Shown here: positions 25,034 through 36,682 of the stretch, one piece after another
Numbering within the stretch: the first letter of the stretch is position 1
How the letters are laid out: each line of letters starts with the position of its first letter
Assembly: GCA_019155185.1 (NCBI GenBank)
Contig: CM032817.1
Location: 1,725,129-1,789,128 of the forward strand
Direction of reading: 5' to 3'
Length of the DNA: 64,000 bases
Origin: Beaufortia kweichowensis
Taxonomy: Eukaryota > Chordata > Actinopteri > Cypriniformes > Gastromyzontidae
The notes under the pieces: generated by a model
Told to the model about the DNA's origin: nothing
What the model saw: only the letters and a program-made list of their open reading frames with translations
The model's database searches: none
Position numbers and translations under genes: made by a program

Positions 25034-25845
25034 TGAAAGCAGTGATGTCAGGAATCCATGTTTGCGAAGCCTCCAGGCAGCTCTTTCAGTCATAGGAGCC
25101 CAAGTACTATGTATTTGAATGGGAAAAGACAGATATCTATAAAATTCCTTGTCATAACTTCACAATAAAACAACATATTTCCAACCAAATATTAAACCTG
25201 ACATCAACTGTACCATAAATGTAGCTTTTTTAAACTCACATTGTGCTCGGATTTAGTATATATCCCACCTCAACCTGGAAATTATATCCATAACTGCGCT
25301 CTTTTAATGTCACTAAATACGTCAAATGTTTTAATATTATTAAATTATTAGCAACATTAATGTTTAATGTTACTAAAATCTTTTAAGTGATACTAAATAC
25401 AGACATTATTTCCTGGTTTGATGTGGGGAATTTTGTAAATCCGAGTTGTCTGGAATGCAGCATTAATGTCTTGTTATCATCTATAGTCTTTAACTAAACA
25501 TGATCAAAAGCTGATATTTTTATTTATATATATTTCTGTTCTTTTTTACTCTTATTCTTTTGCAATTTAGATGTAACCAAGTGACTGAAGGTTTTGGTTC
25601 ATCAGCATGATCCAGTTAGCCAACCCATGCTGGTGGATGGCACAACTACGCCATTCTTCTGCCAAAATAATCGTAATCTATCCAGCAGTTCAGTCGTCCA
25701 TGTGTGAAGGACTGTGATCATTCCATCAAATATGAATCATCATATGTTGTAATTTGCTCGGTATGCAGATATTAGGGGTGTGAAAAACCACTGCGACAAC
25801 TAAGCAAAATTGTGTATTCTTAGTGTTTGCATTTACCCGTTTAAT

Positions 25846-25894
25846 GGGTTATATAAAACAATCCTGCAGGAATGTTGTGAATCAGTAATATTTA
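25846..25894 (+). repeat. Inverted-repeat partner (with 29270-29322)
   Basis: The sequence gggttatataaaaca-atcctgcaggaatgttg and gaatcagtaatattta matches the reverse complement of 29270-29322 with only a 3-base gap. The flanks do not match. It may be a small dispersed element or a rearrangement scar. Confidence 0.6.
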
Positions 25895-26188
25895 ATTTAT
25901 TCAAACAGATGGTTTATGCTAAGCGAAAAACAGATAGAGATAGACTGAACTGACAACATCGACTTTGTGTTTCACTGACAGCCATTTCTGAGCCACTCTC
26001 TTTTTCTGTGCTCATTTTGCCTTCTCCTTTTTCAATCCTTTATGGGCGGAGTTTAGCATTTGGGACAATGTAGTGTTCCGGGACAATGTACTGTTCCAGG
26101 TCACAGAGGTAATTTAGAAACTTCTCATTATAACCATTTGGCCTGATTGAGGGAGACTACAAAGAAATTCTTTCTCACTATTTGGCAG

Positions 26189-26305
<117 letters not shown>

Positions 26306-28039
26306 GGAAGTGTTTCAGTGCAAATTCCATTATGTCACACTGGTCAGTTTCTTTAGCTGCAGTCAAGAAGAAACTGTACACTAAGAAATGCTGAAAAATT
26401 CACAGTCTGTCCCATAGTTGGGTCAAATATGGACATTTGCTGACCTGATAACTGTCACTTTAAATATTGAGCATTCACATAAAAATGCTAAATCTGAACT
26501 ACATTCTTTTAGATATTTTTTAATCTTCCTTTTTTAGATATTTATCTTAATTTCGTCTTAATTTGGACTGCTATGAATAATTTACCTTACTATAAAAAAA
26601 CTAACTATGTTTATTTTGTTTTATCAGTTGGAAACCCATGAATAAAAAAACAAGAAGTGACCTCTCTTGGTAGATAAATAAATGTGTGATTATCCTCCAA
26701 ATAAACCAATGCCTTTCCGTAACACTGAATACTGATTAGAAACATGACGTTCACGTGCTTCCCCGTCAGCTTGATGGTGAACAGATGCAGTCAGTATTCT
26801 CATTGTATTCACTTATTGATTTCCCCTTTCTGTCTGTCGCTGATCTGCACTGTCATCTTAAGCCCTAAACATGTTCGTTCTCTCTGACTCTCTCTTTCAG
26901 TCTCACAGAAAGAAAAAAAACCCTATTTGGCATATAATCAATCACATTCCCAGCCCAAAGAGCTTTTATCCAATGAAAGCTAAGGAGACGTGGACATGAG
27001 CCAGTATACCTGCCAAAGGATTGGCTTTGTACTGGAGAGGGAACAGCAAGTGCATACAGTAAAGTGGATAGAGTCTGACCTTCGAGGGCAGCGCTCACAA
27101 GAATCAATCCACTTAAAAGCATCAGCAAAAGGGTGACGAAGTGCTGCAGGGAGACGTAAATCAACTGATTCAATCTGTGCTTCTCTCTACTGAATCAATG
27201 CTTGTCACAGAGAGACAGAAAGTCCTTTCCTGTTATTCTGTTATCCAGCTTCTTTTAAGCAACATTAATGTCTTTATGTGTAAATATAATATGACATTTA
27301 AATGCCATTCGTTAACATTTCTGCTTACAAATAATTAACTAGGTAAAAAAAACTAGATGGCACCGAGAAACACAGGGTTCTTAAACAAGGGTCAACGTTT
27401 TGGTGGTTTGTACGACCCCTGCTGGTAGATACCATAACTACTACTTAAAACAAAAATCATCTCTATTGACAGCTGTTCAATACATAGTATGCTTTATTAA
27501 TAGGGCGTGTACTATTTAGTATATGCTTGGCAGATCTGCCTGTTCACTACATCACTCCAAACACATTTACGTCAAATGACATCATTATTCAAAGAATATT
27601 ACTAGTGTATTCTCGTGTTGCCACATATTTTTATTTTCATCATTTTGTCTTGTACTAACAACTCTAGAACTTATATCACTTTGCCTTCGTTCTTGTTCTT
27701 CATACTTGTAATCTTATTTTATTTTTAACATGGCCATAATACGTGATTCAAAGTATATACTAATTTAGTACAATTTATTTTAAGGCACCATATATTGGTG
27801 GTAATACTGTATATGACATGTTAACACGTCAGTCATTTTGTCAGCAATTATGTTTGGCGATCCAATTATGGTCCAAGATGTTTTTACTTATTGCTTACAA
27901 TTTGTGAAATATTTGCGACTATCCCATGTATTCTTTATACTTTGATTGTTTTTAAACATACTGCCAGTAATGTCTCTATTTTGTCTGTATTTACAATGTG
28001 TGTATAAAGGGATGTTATACATAGGTTATTTTTACCACA

Positions 28040-28190
28040 CAGTTGGGTCGAAAAAGGACAAACTCAACGGTTGGGTTAAATTAACCTATTGAAACAACCC
28101 AGCATTGTGGACTGAAACAACCCAGCATTTGGGGCTAAAAACAACCCAGCATTTTGGGCTAAAACAACCCAGCATAGGTTAATTTAGGGT
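28040..28190 (+). repeat. AACCCAGC-type repeat
   Basis: It starts cagttgggtcgaaaaaggac, contains four spaced copies of acaacccagca(t/ta) and ends gcataggttaatttaggg. The same vocabulary (gggtt, aacccagc, aaccatgggt) makes up the two-copy element at 38828-39241, so both belong to one fish repeat family. Confidence 0.65.
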
Positions 28191-28394
28191 TTTTTAATTT
28201 AAGGTTAATCTCCAACCATGAATCGAAAACAAAGCAGTATTTTTTGTGTGTAGTGCGCCCAATTAAGACAGCAGTCAAACCAAAGACATGGCTAATACTC
28301 CAATGTAGGAAGATTTTTTCTCTAGCTTCAGTACTAGCCCTACATGAAAATATCGTTTTTATATTGCAATTTGTATTTAGCTTGCTGGCAAAAT

Positions 28395-28480
28395 GTTAAT
28401 GCATTCTCATTTGTAAGTCACTTTGGATAAAAGCATCTGCTACAGTAAATTAATAGATGTAATGTAACGTAATGTAATGG
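28395..28480 (+). mobile_element. Fish SINE 3' tail
   Basis: It contains ttgtaagtcactttggataa then aagcatctgct and a tail of tgtaatgtaacgtaatgtaa repeats. This is the common tail of tRNA-derived fish SINEs. The tRNA head is not visible upstream, so the copy is 5'-truncated. Confidence 0.65.
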
Positions 28481-29269
28481 ATGATAATCACAAAGTCATT
28501 ATTCATTACAGTACTCTCGTGAATACTGCATAACATAAAAAGATGGTTGTCAGTAGTGTAATATAGATAATACTGTGTAATGCAATGTAATACCCATAGA
28601 TATGCAGGACATCTTATTCTGCATCTTTACATATTCATTTTGAGTGAGAGCAATTTTTGTTGTTTTCACCTCAAAATAATTTTAGGATAACATTTAATAA
28701 TAAAGAAAATCAGCTTTGGCCTTTAAATTCCTGGAGTGATATGATTATTATTAGTACTTCACTAGATTCATCTGGATTACTTTTCTGACAGCTGTGTGTT
28801 GAATCATCAACTTTCAACTTAGTCATCAGTTCTGAATCATTAACCCGGTCGTCATTTTGAGTTTTCTTCCCTGCAAGGCATTTGCTCTCAAACAATATTA
28901 AACTTCATATTAGAAAAATATTTTTAATCGTAAGATCATATATGCAAAATCCTGGAGAAAAAAGTCTCAAAATCTAATAGTCATATTATCTAAGTAATAG
29001 CCATACAAATGATGAATTTATGTGAGTTTATTGCTGTAAATAATTGATTATATGACAGATATGGAGATACAGTATTCAAACATATAGTATTAAAATTAAT
29101 GATTGTAAATACCGAAATTAATGATTTTACTGACACCTTTCATTATTTTACACAATTTTTCAAAAAGTTGGTTTCCTAGACATTGATTTATATGTTTTCA
29201 CAGAATGTTCCTTATATTATGTAGAAAGATTTTATTTTAGCTGGGATTTCATAGACAAGGTCAGATAAA

Positions 29270-29322
29270 TAAAATATTACTGATTCACAACATTCCTGCA
29301 GGATTCTTGTTTTATATAACCC
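29270..29322 (-). repeat. Inverted-repeat partner (with 25846-25894)
   Basis: The sequence taaaatattactgattcaca ... tttatataaccc is the reverse complement of 25846-25894, 3.4 kb away. Just upstream (29190-29260) is a piece of the tgtgaccctg family (ttttcacagaatgttcctta). Confidence 0.6.
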
Positions 29323-29936
29323 ATATCCTAAATATTTTTTAATGCTAAATAACATTAACATTGTTGTTAATGTATCGTGGGGGTATTTTATTCTGATACA
29401 ATAGTGGCCAAAAGTGTGTACAGCTTTGGAAAAATTACGTCTTCGTCCTTTATCAAACATTTTAAAATGTCAATAAAGGATCAATAAAATATTGATATAA
29501 TACATGCATATGTATTTATAATTTAAACAAATAAATACATTTATAGTGATACTATAAACATAAATATACATAATATTAAACATTAATAAAGAAATACAAT
29601 TGTAATCAATGTATGTTTTAATTTCCTGTGTGCTTTTTGTTTTTCTATTCTCTGTTTATTAGAATAAAACCCGTTTTTACAAAACTGTGTTGTGATGTCA
29701 TGTGTTTCGCCAATTGTTAAATCATTTTCTCAAATAAATACCTTATCCAAGTTACGTTTTTCCTAATTTAAACCAACCTCCTTACATTTGAATGTTTGTA
29801 ATCGAACCTAAGGGGATCATTAAAAACATAATTGTGCAAATGTGCCTTCCGGACATCACTTTTGGACACGTCTGTTTACGTAACAACTAAAAAGAATCAT
29901 TCATACACGGAAGTTTACCGAGTGCAGTGGCCTACG

Positions 29937-30157
29937 ATTGGTTCAGAAATTGAAGTAACTGGTCTGTGATTGGTTAGAAGTTCGGTACGTGTCCCGTGAT
30001 TGGGTAACATTTTACTGGCCTTCGATTGGCTAGCGTCTCACTGGGTTGTGGTTGGCTACCTGTGGCGTTCACCTTCAGGTGCCGTTTGGACCGAAATCCC
30101 GATTTGTTGTAAAACGTTTTCGCGACTTTTCGCCGAATTGACTCGTCGGAAACAGCG
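29937..30157 (+). promoter_or_regulatory. casp6: casp6 promoter with an array of inverted CCAAT boxes
   Basis: ATTGG (CCAAT on the other strand) occurs at 29937-29941, 29969-29973, 29999-30003 and 30025-30029. A related ggttggct lies at 30050-30057. Spacings are 32, 30 and 26 bases, close to three helical turns. No TATA box is seen. A start site between about 30060 and 30140 is likely. Arrays of this kind are the usual binding layout for NF-Y, by established knowledge; use here is inference. Confidence 0.6.
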
Positions 30158-33100
30158 ATGGCAAGTCACACCGAGATCCAGTCCGGTAATTTTCAAGTTT
30201 TTTATTACTTTCTTTATCTTCAAGACTTCATGTTTATTAAACGCTGAGAGTGAAATAAGGATTCATTTCCTTGTTCCAGCAAATGTAGGTGACATCATTC
30301 AATAAATCAATTACAAATACACACGAAACTGTTATTTACACGCTGATGGGGCGACGGATGCTTATATGAAAACATTTTCATCGCATCAAAACGCTTTTCT
30401 TTGTTCTCTTTAGGAAATGTGCAGAATGACAGCGCATTAGCAGGTCAGACAGGTAGGTCAAATCTTGTTCAACAGAGTGAAAGTAACTTTACTACAGTAA
30501 CCACTGGGAATCTGCCAAAAGAAATGATTACTACAGTTGTACTATAGTAAAACCATAGTAAATGTTTGTTCTCATGTCAGGGTTGTATAGATTACGTGTG
30601 TTATTTGACTGCAAGACTTGTTCGTGGGCATGTTACTGTTGCTGTTGACAGGTTTTTCTAAAAGCCTTCGAAATCCAGTCCAACTGGACAATCAACACAC
30701 AATACGATTGTTTGTGAGACCAGTAACTGGAAATCTGTCTATGACAAAGTGAATACATTCTTCCTGTATTTGCATATTTTATATGTACTGGGTACTTTAC
30801 ATTGCAAATGGTTAATTCCGGTGTTATGCATATGCCATTTTCAGTCAAAACGTGAAATATAAATTATTATGAGGAATACAGAGTTTTGTTTTAATTTTCA
30901 TGTGTCCATTTATGAGGAATTTGGGCTGTTCTGGATGTGACTATGCTGAAAACAGCACTTTAATCGATTATGAAAAATCCTTGTTTATGTTTTAAACATA
31001 ACAAAATGCTTTAAAAATTTTAGGTAAAATTATTATTTTTTTGATGGTTAGATTGACATATTAAATGGAATTGCCCAAATCAAATATTTAGTGCTTTTAA
31101 AAAAAAATGGTAAAATTATTATTTTTTGATGGTTAGATTTACATATTAAATGGAATTGCCCAAATCAAATATTTAGTGCTTTCAAAACTTTTTTGGTAAA
31201 TTTTTTTTTTATGGTTAGATTGACAATGCTTCTGATTTCTTTCAGCAGGAGAGGATTCAGCAGTGACTGATGGCTTTATTAATCGCAGGTAACACCTTAT
31301 TAAAAAAACATCACACTGTAACATTGTTACGTTTAGACATTGTACTGTGTATTTGTGTGACTCCATTTGTTTTCTTTGTCAGTTTACTCACTAAGGAGGA
31401 TCCAAATGAGGAGTACACGATGAATCACAAAAGACGAGGAACAGCTCTGATCTTCAACCATGAACGTTTCTTATGGAAACTCGCGATGAACAACCGCTCT
31501 GGCACACAGGCAGACAAGGAAAACCTTATTAGAAGGTATTTGTTAAGCCATTGAAATCACATTAACGCTTGCTGCATATGCCATCATTTTTAGATTACAG
31601 TAAAAGTAACCAATTGTTTGTAACCTTATTCGCTTTCATGTTGGCAGATTTAATGAGCTGGGTTTTAAGGTGAAGGCTTTCGATAATTACAAACGTGATG
31701 AAGTTTTGGCAGAACTCAATGAAGGTATGTACCACTGTGTGACATCATTATTTGTACTTTCACATTATAGGAGTATTCTGGGTTAAATAAGGTTGTTTTA
31801 TGATCACATAAGTGACACACTTTTGATAGCCACTGAAAATAATGTTTTCACTTACTTTGTTAGAAAAAAAACCCTCATTATTTATGTACAATTCATTATT
31901 TATGTTTTTGTGACATTGCGTGACCTGTGTTGTGTAGTGTACAGGGGTACGTTGTGTTATTGTGTATTGTGTATTTTTTTCTAATTATTAAAAAATAGAA
32001 GATTTTTTAAAAAGAAAATGCCAGATTTAAGCATTAAAAAAGGTTATTGTAATTAAAATAAATAAATAAATAAAAGAGTTTTTAAAACAAAAGGCCAGAT
32101 TCAAGCTTTAAAAAGGTATTATAGTTTTAAAAATTTATTTATAATAAAATAATAAAATAATTTTACCATTATATAACATTTAAATGATGTTATATAATTT
32201 TAATTAATAGAACATAATCATTTTAACATAAAAATATAACATAAATAATTTTTAGTTAATGTTCATTGTTATGAAAATGTCAAAGAGTCTTAGGCCTTTC
32301 CATCAATATATAGTTTGTCATGATTAGAAAATTTGCTCTGTATTTAGATTTTTTTCTAAATGGACTTGTGGACAGCATGTCAATAATCTGGGAAAAGTTT
32401 TTATTTGCCAATTTTTGTTTACTTTACACTTCGCATATATGCAAACTTTTGATTACAGCTGCTGCTGCAAATCACGTGGATGCAGACTGCTTTGTCTGCG
32501 TCTTTCTAAGTCATGGAGAAAACGGCCACGTCTTTGCTTACGATGAGAAGATTGATGTTCCAGAAATCACTGCTCTGTTCAAGGGGGATAAGTGCCGTAG
32601 CCTTGTAGGGAAACCCAAAATCTTCATCTTACAGGTAAGTAGTCCTACACCGTGTCATTGCACCCATGCAGCCATCAATGTGTTTTTAAACTGTAAACTT
32701 TCAATACAAGGCTTGCCGTGGTGACAAACACGATAATCCTGTGACACCAATGGATGTGGTGGACAGTGAAGCAGTCAATGAGGTGGTAGTGGATGCAGGA
32801 GTGCTATGTACTCTTCCAGCAGGGGCAGATTTTATTATGTGCTACTCAGTAGCTGAAGGTCAGTGTGCTTAGAAATGTATTTTTTTTATCTATCAACATA
32901 TTTTAATTTAAGTAATCTCACTTTACATTTTTTTTCAAGGCTACTACTCTCACCGTGAGACCATTCATGGCTCATGGTACATTCAGGATCTGTGTGAAAT
33001 CTTAAAGCGCCACGGTTCCACGCTCGAGTTCACTGAGCTCCTGACACTTGTTAACAGAAAGGTTTCCTACCGCAGCGTGGGTAACTGCAATGATCGCAGC

Positions 33101-33175
33101 GCTATAGGGAAAAAGCAGGTGCCATGCTTTGCATCCATGCTTACTAAGAAACTGTTTTTTAGGTCTAAAAAATAA
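30158..33175 (+). CDS. casp6: Caspase-6, complete CDS (8 exons)
   Basis: Executioner cysteine protease cleaving after aspartate (lamins are the classic substrate). Exons 30158-30185, 30414-30452, 31246-31288 (or from 31249), 31383-31535, 31648-31724, 32459-32634, 32711-32858 and 32940-33175 join to 299 residues. The short prodomain is followed by RRGTALIFNHERF and ADKENLIRRF. Catalytic His131 is in FLSHGENG and Cys174 in QACRG. Processing sites DVVD (187-190) and VVVD (197-200) flank a linker, as in human caspase-6. The small subunit carries CYSVAEGYYSHRET, GSWYIQDLCE, EFTELLTLVNRKVS and IGKKQVPCFASMLTKKL, which distinguish caspase-6 from caspases 3 and 7. All catalytic residues are intact. 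The start ATG is the first in a predicted 5' exon behind the CCAAT array. A 3' UTR of about 1.2 kb to AATAAA at 34353-34358 is possible. Confidence 0.95.
31023..31234 (+). repeat. 86-bp tandem repeat, ~2.5 copies, in casp6 intron 2
   Basis: Units starting ggtaaaattatta at 31023 and 31109 and ggtaaattt at 31195 contain gatggttagatt-acatatt and aattgcccaaatcaaatatt. The period is 86 bases. The last, partial unit ends just before the acceptor of exon 3 at 31245/31248. Confidence 0.85.
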
Positions 33176-36100
33176 CAATAGCAAGATGTAATCATTGCAG
33201 TGATCAATTCAGGGATTCCATTACTTTTTCTTTTACTTTATTTTTTATACTTCCTTGTGATCCTGCACACATTATTAAGGCAATTCCCAGTGTAATTCTG
33301 CAGGTTTTGCTTGTTTTAGGCTACAGGTTTGACAGATCGGTGCAGGTAGTATTGCAAGTTTTATTTAAAATCAATTGGAAAAGTTTCACGTTTTCAAATG
33401 CAATGTACAAGAAGATATCAGGAAAACTTAAGTCCCACTTTATAGTGTCTTTAAATACTGCATTAATGGTTGACCTGTACTTACGTTTGAAGCATCTGCT
33501 TCTTTTTTTATGTAAGTAGCCAGTTTTTAAAGACAAAAACGATCATGTTTTTATGTACACTACAGGCCACAGTCAAGACGTTTACAGTTATATTTCAAAA
33601 ACTCTGTGCTGTAACTAAAAGGATCTTTAATCTGTGATACTACTGTGTGAATTATACTTTAATAATGTATACATTATGTGATAGTACCTTGTTTTAAATG
33701 TGAAAGAGAAAACAAGAACATCCAGTTAAACAACTTGGCAAACTTCTTGGAATGCATACCTATGTAATTACTAGCTATTCTTACACACTACTTACGTTTC
33801 CGTTGAAAAGGAATTGATGATTTTAGACTATGTTGTGAATCTATTTTAAATGTGGAAAGAGTCATTTCAACTTCCTCAGGTTTTTTCTCGTTACATCTGG
33901 CATCATTACTTTTTTAAGAATAATGTAATTGTATATGACAAACTGAATGTTTCATTTGATAAACTGAACACTAATATTACTGTATTTTGAACTAGTTGTA
34001 AGTTTGCTCTGTTAACTGTTCACATGTTTACATCCAGATGGGTGGTTGACTAATGTATATGTGTTGTATGGTGTGACTGCAAAAAAGTAGAAAAAGAATT
34101 TGCCTTGGATTTGCACAAATCCAGTCTGCAGATTTGTCTTCATTGTTAAAGTTTAAAAAATGGGATGAGAGAGATTTATTTTTAATGTTTTTAAAGTTTT
34201 TTTGTACATTTTTGCTATGTCACACAATTCTGTATTTCATTTCTAAAGCATACTGAGGTGAATATCAAGCACTCTTTATTATGGTACAGTTCCCACAGTA
34301 ATATTACAATTTTATGTCTTGATGCCACATGGATCATTGAAATTTTCAAAATAATAAACTTGAAAGAAATGTCAACAACTTTAATTGAGAGTTCTGGTGG
34401 ATTAGCAAAAAAAATTTGCAAATTACATTATACTTTATTGATGTTGCTGATAATTATTTTATTGATTAGCACTAACTTCACAAACCCTAGTTAATATAAT
34501 TCATTAAAATGAAATGAAAAGAAATGGGCTCAGAAATAAGAATTACACAACTATCAATATGCTCTATGTTGTTATTATTATTTTTAAGTGTATAATTTAT
34601 TTGACCATTATTTGTGCGTTTAATTAATAATAAATAAATCAGGCAAGCACGTCCTTATATACTTGCATAGGTTATGTTTCGGCCCTTATACTGTAGTCAG
34701 GGTTATGTCAAAGAACAATATGTTCTGTTTAGTGTCTCTTTGTTATTTGTGCCGATGGAAAAATTGTAAAAAGGAAGAAATCGAGAACCTTCCACAGGCA
34801 TTTATATTCACGGCAAGATTTCCTACAACACCACATTAATGTAGAGTCATGTCTGCTCATGAACAAACAACAAGCTTAATTGCAAATACTTGTGCCGGAG
34901 CATGTACAGACATCTTTCCACACACATTTCCCCACAATGTTTTCTTCACAGTTCCCTCATACATACTTTGTTTTTATATTGCCGCAGCTGTGGCTTGGAT
35001 GAGTGTTTTAGGCCACTGGACTTAGGAACACTTCCTTCAGTAATACAAAACAGCTGACACAGTGTAATACAATATAGTGTTTTAACAGAGACGCAGCTAA
35101 AAGAAACCAATGCCTACTGTGAAATAACAGCTACTGGTTTTTTTACACTGACATTCTGAGACGTTCGTGGTCAAGGAGGATTGTTATTATGAGAAGGAAT
35201 GTACGGTAAAACATTTTTCCTTAAAGTTACAAAAAAGGAAATCTGGGGAAATTCCTAAAGAATTGTTAGTCAGCAGTTTAAGTATGTAGAGTAGGTGGTG
35301 TCAGCATGTAGTCATGTAATGACTCGGTTTAAGGTTCCTTTAAATCCAACTTCAAAAAACATTATATGCTTAGTTTTAAGATGTTTTCTGTAACATCCAG
35401 CAGTTTCAGGTGATTTGGTTTTTTACAGAGGAGGCACAATGATTGAATGAAATGTATTTTTAAGGAAATGGAAAATGATTACTAATTACAAGCACATATT
35501 TTACATCTGTTAGTGTTGTTTAACATGAGGGGGAAGGAAAAATGCAGTGAAGCAGTTCCTGTGAGGAAAGTCATTTCCTTTACAAGACAACCAAACAACT
35601 TCAACTACAAAATCTTTGAAAAGTGAATCTCTTTTTATCAAATTTATGCATATTAATATTTGACTTTAGTTTTGGTGTTAGTGCTGAATCAAGTCTTATG
35701 GGGGTTATTTATATTTATTTGATCATAATATGCTATAAACCATTTATTAAAACAGGTTAATGTAAAGAACAGTCTTATAACGCATTTTAGTTGTTTTGTG
35801 TTGATCAGCAATAAAAATTGGCTATAATATAAATGTACATGTTTAGCCCTCTTCAATTCAAGCACAATTTAAGAGATTTTTGAGCAAATCTTTTAATGCA
35901 GGAGAATTTTACTGTTGTAATTGCTGTCATCTAGTGGTGTTTTACATCAACAGCACTGTAGTTAATACAGCATTATTATATATTATCAAGAGTACTATTA
36001 GTTATGTAACTCAAGAATTACATCCCCTTTATTTTCTCTCTCTTTGGTAAGTGAACACTGTTTTTAAAAGGATTATTGTTATTTTTAATGAAAACAGACT

Positions 36101-36641
36101 ACATTTTTAAAAATAAAGGTGCTATATAAAGTTCTTTACCGTGATGCAATAATAATCATTTTTAGTTCCCCAGTCTAAACCATTCAGTCAAAGGTTCTTA
36201 AAAGAAACATTCTTACGTTTTCAACTACAAGGAATGTTTGGATGCTTTATGGAACCATATAGCAAAAAATAATTCTTTGTGGAACAGCTTTATTTTTAAG
36301 AGTGTATATGCTTTTATTATAATTTACTATCCCTACTCTCAAACCCATTCCTCATTAAAACCTGATTTGGCTGATTCATAAAGTTTTCCTTATTTTATTT
36401 CAATACAATTCTACTTTAATTCTAAGTTTCAATTTGTTTCCGTCAGATGGCGCCAGAGCTTCACAATATGTCAAATATTTTAAATCGATTAAAAGTTTAT
36501 ATTTGAGATATCTGTCCAGTGAAACCTGTTTAAATGGTTCATACAAATAACTACATTTAATAAAGCAAAATGAAATAAACAGCATCGATTATGTAAACAA
36601 TTTACACGAGTCTGCGTTTATGATGTCATGTGTATTTTTGA
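33176..36641. other. casp6 3' UTR and intergenic DNA; no gene recognised
   Basis: AT-rich, with AATAAA at 34353-34358 as a possible casp6 polyA signal. Open frames at 33307-33536 and 34215-34494 overlap on opposite strands and show no domain or codon bias. I see no recognisable repeat family or exon between 34.5 and 36.6 kb. Confidence 0.45.
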
Positions 36642-36658
36642 GAAAAAGAAACTGAAAG
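36642..36658 (+). promoter_or_regulatory. Interferon-stimulated response element (ISRE) of the CCCH-WWE gene
   Basis: The sequence gaaaaagaaactgaaag fits the ISRE consensus GAAANNGAAACT with an extra GAAA-type half site. It lies 25 bases before the predicted ATG at 36683, so the start site must be very close or the leader longer than drawn. ISREs bind ISGF3 and IRF factors, by established knowledge. Confidence 0.7.
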
Positions 36659-36682
36659 CACGTAAGGGAGTCATATATGAAC

